Below, piece after piece: positions 1-8,288 of a stretch of 16,458 nt of DNA. A model generated the notes under the pieces. The model saw only the letters and a program-made list of their open reading frames with translations. It was not told where the DNA came from and did no database searches. A program made the position numbers and the translations under genes. This DNA comes from Gracilaria caudata (Eukaryota > Rhodophyta > Florideophyceae > Gracilariales > Gracilariaceae), in NCBI GenBank assembly GCA_030374735.1, contig JASCIV010000568.1:1-16458 (forward strand). Reading direction: 5' to 3'. Within the stretch, counting starts at the first letter, position 1. Every line of letters begins with the position of its first letter.

Positions 1-846
1 TGCACCGGTAGCCGGTACCGGGGCGTGCATTGCAAACATATTGACTAGCTTACGTAGTGCTCACCAAAGTGACTACCCTTGCGAAAGGTTAGAAATGATT
101 GAGAGCCAAACGATTTCTACCGCAAGGATATTGTCTAGCGTAAGGTTCTGTCGTGAGGTTACAATCAACACTATTCGGCATCTTCGTTTGCGGCCGTCTG
201 CTTCGTCATGGTTGAAATGCTCCAGACCGGTTCCGCTGTGCTTGTGTGCGCAACCCGGTCTTCGTCGATAGTTTCATGCTCCAGACTCCGGTGTGGAGGA
301 GGAGCAGTTAATTGTCGCTTTTAAAATCCCGGTTCTAGGCCAACAGTTTGCTTGCTCGACGTTATCTGTAGGGCTTTTCAAGGCAAACATTGAACATAGG
401 CCTTACGCAGGATGGGAGGAGCAGTGTAACGACTACAACCCTACAAGCAACCAAACCCAACCATGCGGATCAATGAAAGAAAACTAACTGCTGTAAAACC
501 TTACTAGATCACAAATTGTTATCTAGTAAAATTTCAGAACTGAATACTGCATTGTTGTGGGATGCACAGTTGTTCATGAATTTGTCCCAAGCGCTGCGCC
601 ACGCGTACCAAACTGAAGTGCTAACATCACCTCGCGATAGCGACCCTCGCAGTGAGCGGCAACGACATTGCTGCACATACAGAATCGTACGCCTTTGCCC
701 TCCCATAGAAGGTGAGAGTAGCCGAAGTCATACCTGTGGCACAAGAGGCGGTCGCGGTCTGTTGTGCCAAGCCGCAGGTTGCGTTGGCGCGAGTCGCTGG
801 GCTGCAGCAGTAGTGAGAATGGTTTCCCAAGCCCAAGCGACCTCAC
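1..846. other. Intergenic region without a supported gene
   Basis: Only short ORFs are present, on both strands and overlapping one another. The longest starts at 516 on the plus strand (119 aa), and its last codons run into the inverted-repeat element that begins at 847. None has a recognisable motif, signal peptide or repeat. The segment begins with a small imperfect palindrome built on ACCGGT/CCGGTACCGG near positions 4-21. A short direct repeat of the type ATGCTCCAGAC occurs near 217 and 271. I see nothing else interpretable. Confidence 0.55.
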
Positions 847-867
847 CAGGCCTCTTTCATTTCGGAC
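847..867. repeat. Left terminal inverted repeat
   Basis: A 21-bp perfect inverted match to 1680-1700. It begins CAGGCCTC and ends TTTCGGAC. Identity stops immediately outside 847 (C at 846 faces C at 1701), which places the element boundary here. Confidence 0.8.
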
Positions 868-1679
868 TTTTCTGACGATTCAATTCGGAAAAAGTCCGAA
901 ACGAACTGGAAAGCAGGTCAATTCTTTGTCTGCCTCCTCAATATTCTGTACTTTTCTCTTTTCATCACTGAAGCCCCTCAAATGAGGTAAAATAGCCCTT
1001 GTTTGGCTAACGCGCTGGATCAGCACAAGTTTGCTTTCACGTAGTATGTACTTCTCGACAAATACGGCTGTTTTCTCGAACGCAGCCAGTAAGGCAAGAA
1101 GAACCAATTGATTGGACGAGTTCTTAGAAAATATTGTAGACCATTTGCCCATTTGTTAATTGAAGTTATATCGCATGAGACTCTTTTAAAGCGTGTAGAA
1201 GATACTAAGTTTGTGCCAATATAGAGACTTGACCTAGGTGAAAGCTGTACACTTCACAAAATGAAGTGAGATGGTAACAGAGATAATGATGAGCATCTTC
1301 AAAGATGTTCTCTCTCTATGACGGGCTCATTTACATTCATCATGATATAAGCATTTTCGTCTGCGCAAATGTCTGCTTTACAAAAGTAGTGTCGCAAAAT
1401 GTGTAATCGTCAACGCCTGACCATTAAATTGAGGTATAGAAGTTGCTCTAGTGAGCTATTCTACGACGCTCAATGTAGAGAGAGTTGTTACCATGGCTTG
1501 TAGAGAAGTGAACCATTTGAAAAGGGTTTGGAGTAGGCTTTTCTGCGCATTTTGGTGCATTTTTGTGCCATTTGTACACTGTAATGCATTAAATTAATGA
1601 TAAAAATAAGGTAATTACAGCATTCGTTTCGGACTTCTCTCAGTTTCGAATTCGGAAATTTTCGGATTTTACGCGCCGT

Positions 1680-1700
1680 GTCCGAAATGAAAGAGGCCTG
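1680..1700. repeat. Right terminal inverted repeat
   Basis: A 21-bp perfect reverse complement of 847-867, beginning GTCCGAAATG and ending AGGCCTG. The inner partner block at 1623-1636 repeats the arrangement seen at 892-905 on the left. Confidence 0.8.
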
Positions 1701-1717
1701 CTAATAACTCTTTCAGG

Positions 1718-1850
1718 TTGCAATCCTGATTGCGATTGCGAAGTCCAATTGAATTGCGATTTCGATTGCGATTGCGGTTGCGATTGCAAGATTGCGAAAT
1801 CTGTTTGCAATCCAGAAAGCAACAGTGTATCGCTTTGCAATTGCAATCAT
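1718..1850. repeat. Degenerate GATTGC hexanucleotide tract
   Basis: Immediately inside the right flank of the inverted-repeat element, the sequence is made of variants of GATTGC (GATTGC, GATTTC, GGTTGC, AATTGC). They are densest at 1728-1795, and some complementary GCAATC units occur at the edges. Isolated units recur near 2057-2108. It behaves like a decayed microsatellite. The Gln/Ser-rich translation on the minus strand (1640-1846) is a by-product of the repeat and is not treated as a gene. Confidence 0.7.
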
Positions 1851-2690
1851 CGTTGCTGAATGGTTAACATCACCTTGCTCTGAGCTTCATTAGGCTAGAA
1901 ACAGAACTCTGCAGTAGCTAAAACACTTCGTTCAACATGCAAGACGAACCCCCTGCAATGCGTGGCGTACTGAAATTCACAGAGACGTTTGAATGCTATC
2001 ATTTTGGGTGAGTGATATTAACAGTAAAGATAGAATGGCGATGGATTCGCAGCTGCGGTTGCCGGAACCTTGGCAAACGCAGTTGATATTGCTACAATCG
2101 TTGCAATCGTGAAGTAGCCTTACGTGATGTGCGAAGGATCCGGACCACATTAGATCCTAGAGCCCAAGTTGTTCCGTCGCTGCCGACAACGCTCTACACT
2201 GTGCCACATCCACACAATACAATTGAAGTTTGTGAAAATGAATTGCGCCGAAGCACTGCTCCAGCTCGCACCACTCGCACCAGTGCGGCTCCATCCGTGA
2301 GCTCTGCACGCCCGCGTGATCTCTGCCGACCGACACGCACCGCCGTTGGCTCTCTCCTCCAGCTGCCGGCGGCAGCTGCGGTGGCCCAGCGCTGCCTTCG
2401 CTGGAGAGCAATGCCTGTTGCGCACTGAAGGCGACGTGACGCCGGTGCTCTCGAACAGACTTTTTGAAAGCAGCTGTGTAGTCGACGTTCGAGGTCGAGG
2501 GCGCGTGGGATGGTTAGCGCACGTGGCGGGCATACGAACACAGGGAGGCGCTCGGTTGTTTGGAACGGCCTTCTCCGGCAGCTTCCGAGAGCGATGGAAC
2601 GCGTTTGCGTGGAGTGGACAAGGGGGACACATTGGAAGAATGCTGGCCGTGGTGACACTTGCTGATGGCGGGCCAACAATGTCCAGGTTC
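1851..2690. other. Intergenic, GC-rich in its second half; no supported gene
   Basis: From about 2130 the base composition becomes GC-rich, and overlapping ORFs of 130-171 codons open on both strands (2150-2632 minus, 2194-2709 minus, 2316-2711 plus). They compete for the same DNA, have Arg/Ser/Ala-rich low-information translations, and contain no motif I recognise, so none is called. A near-perfect palindrome lies at 2360-2378 (arms CAGCTGCC and GGCAGCTG, 3-nt centre). This segment lies just downstream of the NB-ARC/WD40 gene and presumably includes its 3' untranslated and terminator region. A poly(A) signal could not be assigned with confidence. Confidence 0.5.
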
Positions 2691-5600
2691 CTATCGAACT
2701 ATTCTGCATGACTGTAACCTCCGCGACCAGTAAACTTCACCTCGACTTCCGCTCACATTCTCAACTTCGACCTCGCAGGTGGCCAACACCACTGCAGACC
2801 CGTCCTCCGCGCGCGCAGTCACCTGTCGCCCCCTTGGCCGCCATTCGGGGAGCGGAGAACAGACGAGTGCGCACGCTTCCACGGTCGCCTTCCACGACGG
2901 GTCAGCGGACGTGAGCACACATACGCCGCGCCGCGTGTCCCACAACTTTCGCACTCCACGCGAATCTACCGACGCAATTCGCGAACCGTGCGCATCCGTT
3001 CCCACACGCAGGACCAGCCCGTCGTGCACAAGCGGCCGACCAACAGCGCGACCACTTCCTACGTCCCACACACGCACCGTTTGGTCGTACGACCCCGAAA
3101 CGATGCGACTACCATCGCCACTCAGTACCACGCATCTCACAAATTCAGAGTGGCCGCGCAGGGGCTTTCCAACTGCCTCCCCGCTCTCCGCCTCCCACAT
3201 TCGCACCGTTTTGTCAAATGACCCCGAAACGATTCGACTGCCATCGGCGCTCACTGCCACTGAAGTCACCCCTCCGTTGTGGCCGCACAAGGGCTGTCCC
3301 ACTGCTTTCCCGCTCTCCACCTCCCACATTCGTAACGTCTTGTCGTCCGACCCCGAAATGATGCGAGTGCCATCGGCGCTTACTGTCACGCACCTCACAG
3401 ATTCAGAGTGGCCGTGGAGGGGCTTTCCCACTGGCTCCCCGCTCTCCGCCTCCCACACTCGCACCGTCTTATCATCAGATCCCGAAACGATGAAACTGCC
3501 ATCGCCACTCACTGCTACGCAACTCAACAATCCGGTGTGGCCGCGAAGCGGATGTCTTACTGCCCCTCTGCTCTCCGCATCCCACACTCGTACCGTCCAG
3601 TCATCCGAGCCCGAAACGACGCGACTGCCATCGGTGCTCACTCCCACCAAAGTCACCCAATCGGTGTGGCCGCGGAGGGGCTGTCCCACTGCTTTCCCGC
3701 TCTCCACCTCCCACACAAGCACAGTATCGTCCAACGACCCCGAAACGATGCGGCTGCCATCGGCGCTGAATGCCACGCAATTCACCCAGCTGGTGTGCCC
3801 GCGGAGAGGCTGTCCCACTGCTTTCCCGCTTTCCACCTCCCACACTCGTACCGTATTGTCCTTCGACCCCGAAACGATGTGAATGCCATCGGCGCTGAAT
3901 GCAACGCATCTCACCCAGTCAGTGTGGCCGCGCATAGGGTGTCCCACAGCTTCCCCGCTCTCCACCTCCCACACTCGCACCGTCTTGTCCCATGACCCCG
4001 AAACGATGCAAATGCCATCGGTGCTCACTGCGACGCAACTCACCCAATCGGTGTGGCCGCGCATAGGGTGTCCTACAGCTTCTCCATTCAACGTATTCCA
4101 CACTCGTATTGTGTGGTGATCGCATGTTGATGCCACTAGCTTCCCATCGGCGCTGAACGCGACGAATCGTATTTCCTTACAGATCCTTCCAAAGCAGTGC
4201 AGTAAATCTCGCCACTGAAACAAACCCAGTTTTAGAGACGTTCTTCTTTTGCACTCCACAATGTCCCTCAGCTCTCCCGTTTCTCTCCTCCAGATACACA
4301 TCTTCCCGTTTCCATGAGCGCTTACAATGCTGTTTTCATCACGTAGGAAGGCCGCATATTCCGATGTTGGCAACCAAAACCGATCGGTTTTGCCAATTCT
4401 ATCGACGGCCAGATCGATTTGCCCGAACGAGCCTGTGGAAGTGTTGTACCGAGAAACACCCATTTCGCGACCATCTACCCACACAAAACACACATGTTCC
4501 TGCTCCACACTTGTGCACATCACTCTACCTTTTCCGGCAATCACGTCGTGAACCGCCCCAGACGCTTGTTGCAGGATCCCTATCGATGCCTTTACCCACG
4601 GCCTTGGCGCCAACCGCTCCATCTTCTCCACAAATTCTCTCGTCCTCTCGTTCACCGTCGCATGATGCAACAACCGCCCGTGCACTTGAAACCACACCTC
4701 ACGATTATTCTCACTCACGAACGTGCAACCTAGCCTCGCCGCTTTGCCAATCATCTCCAGGTGTTCCCTGTGTTCCGACTCAAACGCACCGTTGCTTGTA
4801 ACAACTGCTTTCCCTTCCTCCAGGTCTTCTTCTACGCTGCAGATTCCTCCTTTTAACAAACGGCTCACAATCCACAGTGGTTGTAACAGCAGCCACAGCA
4901 ATCCATCCGTATATCCCGCGTTCCGGAGTACACGGCAAACATTGTTGTGCAGATATCCATCATCCTCACTGCTCCACCACGCATGGTGGAACATCTTCTG
5001 CCCAGCGATCTGTCCAAGTGTTGCATCCCTGGCAACTTTAACACTTCCTGTTGCCGCATCTTTCGACGCATATTTTGAAACAATTGCTGTTCCCACTTGC
5101 TCCTCCTCAATATTTCCCGCAACGACCCCATCTTCGCGCATTTTCAATGTAGACCTGCTATTCCTATTCGAGTACCGGACGTAGTTGCCAATCAGCGTTA
5201 TATAGAAGCTTTGTGTTTCATATCTCCTCGACGCCTTGTACTTCGCAAGGTCCAGAATCAGATCGTGTAGCTGAACGAAAGTCACTCTGTTCACTTCTGT
5301 CATCTGTACAACTGACAACTCATCCATACTCTCCGCCACCTCCTCAGTTTCCTTCAAACTCCCCAAATCCCATAGCTTTTGCAACATCTCGAGAGGAACT
5401 GATTGTTGTTTCCGAAGAACGCAAAGTGCTCGGAAAAGTTTGTCATACTCATATTTCGAGCCCATAACTTCAAGAGACAGATCCACGATTCGAGGTAGTC
5501 CCCCATACTGTTCAGCAGAATACTCCAACAACTTGGACCCATCTGCCTCCCCTTTCATATCTTTATGAAAATCACACCATGCTTCATGCTTCCGACCTTC

Positions 5601-6743
5601 ACTCTTACGCCGACATTTCTTCAACACAACTCCTCCAACTATCCCAAATGCAAGCGGAAGTCCTTGACATTCATCCAAAATCGCTTCGAAAGCTACCTTT
5701 TTCTCCCCCTCAGGCTCATCTCCCTCCTCAAAACCTCCATGCCTCAGCAACATTCGCCGCGCCAACTCTCCACGTGGTTCCTTCTCCTTAAACTCAATCA
5801 CCTTGTGAGCTCGCCCAAGAAAATGTTTATCTCTTGTGGTGTACACCAGTCGACTCTTCTCGTTCACCATTGACCCAAGAGTATCAAACACATTCGAACT
5901 GATTCCATTCACTTTCCAGATATCGTCCACCAGAAAAAGACAGTTCCGACCATGAAACCAATCCGAGGCAATCTTCGATGCCTCTTCAAGCGTTCTTGAG
6001 GTTCGTATCTTCCCCGCTACACTATAGCCTCCTGTTCTTTCCACATTGTTTGCAAGACCCTCTACAATGTCCCTCATAGCAGCATCGTTTCCAAGTTGAA
6101 TGAAAAGAGTGCCATTCGGAAAGGTCTTTCTGATTTCCTCATCATCCGCAAGTCCTCGCAACGCGCATGTTTTCCCAACCCCACCTTTCCCACAAGCCAC
6201 AAACGCAACGATTCGGCTTCCCTTCTGCTCCAAAACCGCACACCTCAGTTGTCCTTCACAAGTGTCACCACTGTAGTAGTCTAGCGTGAGTCTTGGCGGA
6301 TTCACAGGAACAGTGTTGCGTGGTACATACCTCCCGTAGTCTAACGAGGGTGCTTCCGGCAACGCAGGTAGATTGCTGTTCAAGAACTCGTAGAAATTGT
6401 TTACGTTGTCTTCACAACCATCCAACACTTGCTTCATTAGTCTGACGCGGTTCTTGGCTGTTGCGTTGTTGATCTGGTCGTGCCATGTGATGATCTTGTC
6501 TATATCTTCTCCCAGTCTCTCTCTGAACTCGGCCAGTTGGGTTTGAATCACGATATCTTGTTCGGCACGAAGTTCGACCATTGGAATCAGTTCTTTGGCT
6601 CTCGACAGACGACGATCTAGTTGGCGAAGCTGGCCGATGTTGTGCTGTACGAGGTCTTTGCGTTCATAAAACTTGTTCACAGAGGTCTCGAGCTTTTCGG
6701 AGAGAGCGAAAAGCGGGGAAAACAGGCTGACTGCCGTGTCCAT
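2691..6743 (-). CDS. STAND-class NB-ARC ATPase with C-terminal WD40 propeller (NLR-like receptor)
   Basis: A single 1350-aa ORF. The frame stays open slightly further upstream but only to a TTG at 6806. The first ATG is at 6743, in a favourable context (AAAGCGATGG), and a TAG closes the frame at 6825-6827. Residues about 1-130 are predominantly amphipathic helix and resemble the four-helix-bundle type of death or executioner domain (RPW8/HeLo/MLKL class); that resemblance is my inference. The NB-ARC part is complete: P-loop GKGGVGKT at 185-192, Walker B LFLVDDIW at 269-276, sensor-like SRLVYTTRD at 297-305, GLPLA at 361-365, and an MHD-equivalent QLHDL with LHD at 492-494. After a helical linker, WD40 repeats occupy about 859-1270. 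Family knowledge: STAND ATPases hold ADP when idle and oligomerise after the repeat domain senses a ligand. It is probably an intracellular sensor or cell-death switch in the style of APAF-1 or fungal NWD proteins. Architecture is certain; biological role is inferred. Confidence 0.95.
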   Translation of the reverse strand: MDTAVSLFSPLFALSEKLETSVNKFYERKDLVQHNIGQLRQLDRRLSRAKELIPMVELRAEQDIVIQTQLAEFRERLGEDIDKIITWHDQINNATAKNRVRLMKQVLDGCEDNVNNFYEFLNSNLPALPEAPSLDYGRYVPRNTVPVNPPRLTLDYYSGDTCEGQLRCAVLEQKGSRIVAFVACGKGGVGKTCALRGLADDEEIRKTFPNGTLFIQLGNDAAMRDIVEGLANNVERTGGYSVAGKIRTSRTLEEASKIASDWFHGRNCLFLVDDIWKVNGISSNVFDTLGSMVNEKSRLVYTTRDKHFLGRAHKVIEFKEKEPRGELARRMLLRHGGFEEGDEPEGEKKVAFEAILDECQGLPLAFGIVGGVVLKKCRRKSEGRKHEAWCDFHKDMKGEADGSKLLEYSAEQYGGLPRIVDLSLEVMGSKYEYDKLFRALCVLRKQQSVPLEMLQKLWDLGSLKETEEVAESMDELSVVQMTEVNRVTFVQLHDLILDLAKYKASRRYETQSFYITLIGNYVRYSNRNSRSTLKMREDGVVAGNIEEEQVGTAIVSKYASKDAATGSVKVARDATLGQIAGQKMFHHAWWSSEDDGYLHNNVCRVLRNAGYTDGLLWLLLQPLWIVSRLLKGGICSVEEDLEEGKAVVTSNGAFESEHREHLEMIGKAARLGCTFVSENNREVWFQVHGRLLHHATVNERTREFVEKMERLAPRPWVKASIGILQQASGAVHDVIAGKGRVMCTSVEQEHVCFVWVDGREMGVSRYNTSTGSFGQIDLAVDRIGKTDRFWLPTSEYAAFLRDENSIVSAHGNGKMCIWRRETGELRDIVECKRRTSLKLGLFQWRDLLHCFGRICKEIRFVAFSADGKLVASTCDHHTIRVWNTLNGEAVGHPMRGHTDWVSCVAVSTDGICIVSGSWDKTVRVWEVESGEAVGHPMRGHTDWVRCVAFSADGIHIVSGSKDNTVRVWEVESGKAVGQPLRGHTSWVNCVAFSADGSRIVSGSLDDTVLVWEVESGKAVGQPLRGHTDWVTLVGVSTDGSRVVSGSDDWTVRVWDAESRGAVRHPLRGHTGLLSCVAVSGDGSFIVSGSDDKTVRVWEAESGEPVGKPLHGHSESVRCVTVSADGTRIISGSDDKTLRMWEVESGKAVGQPLCGHNGGVTSVAVSADGSRIVSGSFDKTVRMWEAESGEAVGKPLRGHSEFVRCVVLSGDGSRIVSGSYDQTVRVWDVGSGRAVGRPLVHDGLVLRVGTDAHGSRIASVDSRGVRKLWDTRRGVCVLTSADPSWKATVEACALVCSPLPEWRPRGRQVTARAEDGSAVVLATCEVEVENVSGSRGEVYWSRRLQSCRIVR
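2937..4170 (-). repeat. WD40 repeat array, 129-bp period, nine full units plus a decayed tenth
   Basis: The terminal tryptophan of each repeat falls at residues 882, 925, 968, 1011, 1054, 1097, 1140, 1183 and 1226 of the NB-ARC/WD40 protein. That is exactly 43 residues (129 bp) apart with no insertion or deletion; the last, at 1268, is 42 away. Each unit carries the core SxDG...VSGS.D.TVRVWE..SG..VG.PLRGHT, with the GH and WD-type dipeptides of the family. The tenth unit has lost its GH and most of its core. One or two strongly degenerate blades may precede the first unit (residues about 785-840). The plus strand of this repeat is also open for long stretches, but only as a shadow. Confidence 0.95.
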
Positions 6744-7087
6744 CGCTTTGTCTGTACGAGAAACTACGGATGTACTGCTGACGGTGAAGATTGATCTGAA
6801 TCGCAAGCTGGAACGTCCGGGGCGCTACGTTGAGGAAGGTTTTACGCTTGTACTCGAGAAAATAGAGAGGGACTGTCATGTGGCTGTTGAGGGAATGAAA
6901 GAATGGGGTGAGATTTGTGGAATACGTTGATGAGGACGGCGGAAGGAACATCGCTTTGAGGTCTTTGCATAACGAAGAGGCGTCCTGGACGCGTCCTAGC
7001 CTATCTAGCCAATAAAAAACGCGACAGAGGCATGAGGTGATATCTGCAGCAATGCCGCCAAGTTGGCATATACGGTACCGTTGTAAC

Positions 7088-8005
7088 TTATCCTTGTACC
7101 ACATAATATGTTACTATGCCCAGATCCCCAATTTCCAGCTCGGCCACGACGTACTCGTGTGTAGCTCTGCCACGACATACTCGTGTGTAGCGCTGCCACG
7201 ATGTGCACGTGCTTGACCAAGTCGCACGCTTTCGCACGTCGAGCACGTTATTCGCCACCATGATGTTGGTCACCTCGGCTCGACGATCAACCCTGGCATG
7301 GGCCCTCACCACTCCTCTCAAAGCCTGCGCGACCGTCCTTCCTACCGACGCCGATGCCGATGCAGATGCAGACGGCGGTAGCCTACCCGTTCCTTCCTCC
7401 GGGAACCCGCCATCTCTCGCTGCGCGAAAGTTGCAGCGCCGAGTTGAAATCGTGGCTATGGCGGGCCGTGGTGCTGAGAGCGCTCGGGGACGACACGCGC
7501 TGCAGCTGCATCGCTCACGCCACCTGCTACATAGCAAGCAATCCGTTTTCGTCAACAGCAGTGCCAGCAAGGACGATGTTGACGGCGCACATTTGCGCTT
7601 CGTTGCGCCAGCAGCCGTGGTCAAATGAAATGCACATAATGAAATTGCATCCGAACCCCCGAAACCCGAATCAAATTCGGTTTGTTTGTCAACAGCGAGC
7701 ATCCTGGCGAGTGTGTTGACAGCATCCCGTAGCGTTGTGCCAATGAATTCTTGCAGATCAGCGCTCCCAGTTTCTGTGAACATACAATACCTTCGCAAGA
7801 TTACCAACCATGCTGGGATTGTTTGCTTGGCTTTACATCGAATCAAACGTCGTGTGGGGATAGTTGTGGGGGCGGATGAGTAGCTTCCAGTCGTATGTTC
7901 TTTGGAATGCTTTGAGAAATCGATGTAGGCAACAAGCTTTGTCACTGTCCTGGAGAGCATTAGAGACTGCAGGTTTCCGGAAAACGGGTAAAAATTGAAG
8001 TCCAT
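7088..8005 (-). CDS. Doubtful hypothetical ORF, 305 aa
   Basis: An ATG-initiated ORF of 305 codons, longer than expected by chance in DNA of this composition, which is the only reason to list it. The translation has no signal peptide, membrane segment or motif that I recognise. One stretch reads SASASASASVG, which simply reflects the GATGCC/GATGCA hexamer repeat at 7347-7376. Its C-terminal part contains translated copies of the 26-bp tandem repeat at 7139-7216. Two plus-strand ORFs overlap it across 7203-7719. It could be a decayed gene, a rapidly evolving orphan, or a chance ORF; I lean to the last. Confidence 0.2.
   Translation of the reverse strand: MDFNFYPFSGNLQSLMLSRTVTKLVAYIDFSKHSKEHTTGSYSSAPTTIPTRRLIRCKAKQTIPAWLVILRRYCMFTETGSADLQEFIGTTLRDAVNTLARMLAVDKQTEFDSGFGGSDAISLCAFHLTTAAGATKRKCAPSTSSLLALLLTKTDCLLCSRWRERCSCSACRPRALSAPRPAIATISTRRCNFRAARDGGFPEEGTGRLPPSASASASASVGRTVAQALRGVVRAHARVDRRAEVTNIMVANNVLDVRKRATWSSTCTSWQRYTRVCRGRATHEYVVAELEIGDLGIVTYYVVQG
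7139..7216. repeat. Three tandem copies of a 26-bp unit
   Basis: Units 7139-7164, 7165-7190 and 7191-7216 share the pattern CTCTGCCACGACATACTCGT plus GTGTAG. The first two differ at only two positions. The third has drifted in its 3' half. They are adjacent with no spacer. Confidence 0.8.
7347..7376. repeat. Five-unit GATGCC/GATGCA hexanucleotide repeat
   Basis: Consecutive hexamers GACGCC, GATGCC, GATGCA, GATGCA and GACGGC. They encode Asp-Ala runs on one strand and Ser-Ala runs on the other. No functional role is evident. Confidence 0.75.
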
Positions 8006-8288
8006 GAATCAATTTGGAACTTGATGGGTGATGAAGTCGTTACCAGTCTGCAACGAAAACGGAAAACCTTGCTCATGCAGGAAAGAAACAGTACTTTCAT
8101 TAGGCTTATGCAAACTGTGGAATTAAATGCCTGTCCCCAAAAAGCGGTCATTAGGTTGCACAACCAAAGCAGAGATCTTCAAACAAGACAGAGAAGACCC
8201 GCTGAACCTTAAGGTTCAAGTGAACCACACATCAAGCTTTTGCAGCTCTTTTGAGTCCGATCAGCAATAGCTGTTGGCACGGCATATC

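Larger units (their letters stand above)
847..1700. mobile_element. MITE-like non-autonomous DNA transposon with composite terminal inverted repeats
   Basis: Positions 847-867 begin CAGGCCTCTTTC and are the perfect reverse complement of 1680-1700, giving 21 of 21 matching bases. A second inner block, 892-905 (AAGTCCGAAACGAA), is the exact reverse complement of 1623-1636. The ends are therefore composite inverted repeats of about 59 and 78 bp separated by diverged sequence. Each end can also fold on itself, because the TCCGAA-type motif occurs in both orientations within it (for example 861-871 against 890-900). The interior is AT-rich and has no ORF resembling a transposase, which fits a non-autonomous element. 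Flanks 839-846 and 1701-1708 show no matching target-site duplication, so the superfamily cannot be assigned. The element may be old, or its true ends may lie slightly elsewhere. Confidence 0.72.
6744..8288. other. Spacer between two minus-strand genes; presumed promoter side of the NB-ARC/WD40 gene
   Basis: About 1.5 kb without a firmly supported gene. The first few hundred bases lie upstream of the NB-ARC/WD40 start and should hold its promoter and 5' UTR; no clear TATA box could be assigned. Short tandem repeats lie at 7139-7216 and 7347-7376. A 305-codon ORF on the minus strand (7088-8005) is listed separately as doubtful. Competing plus-strand ORFs (7203-7719) overlap it in the GC-rich middle part. 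Confidence 0.5.

Noticed and set aside
880..1152. 90-codon minus-strand ORF inside the inverted-repeat element
   Set aside because: Too short for a transposase, no catalytic motif, and it runs into the terminal repeat.
1640..1846. Gln/Ser-rich ORF on the minus strand
   Set aside because: It is a translation of the GATTGC repeat.
2150..2711. Overlapping ORFs of 131-171 aa on both strands
   Set aside because: They compete for the same GC-rich DNA, have low-information Arg/Ser/Ala translations and no motif.
2779..3882. Long plus-strand ORF (367 aa, Ser/Thr/Pro-rich, with repeating PETMRLPSAL-type units)
   Set aside because: It is the antisense shadow of the WD40 repeat array; its periodicity of 43 residues comes from the real gene on the other strand.
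2940..4137. Regularly spaced DNA repeats that could suggest a CRISPR array or satellite
   Set aside because: The 129-bp units are entirely coding WD40 repeats in one frame, with no spacer organisation.
6664..7104. Minus-strand ORF of 146 aa overlapping the start of the NB-ARC gene
   Set aside because: It overlaps the clear coding start in another frame, and its translation has no recognisable features.
7203..7719. Plus-strand ORFs of 121 and 141 aa
   Set aside because: They overlap each other and the minus-strand ORF, and part of their length comes from hexamer repeats.
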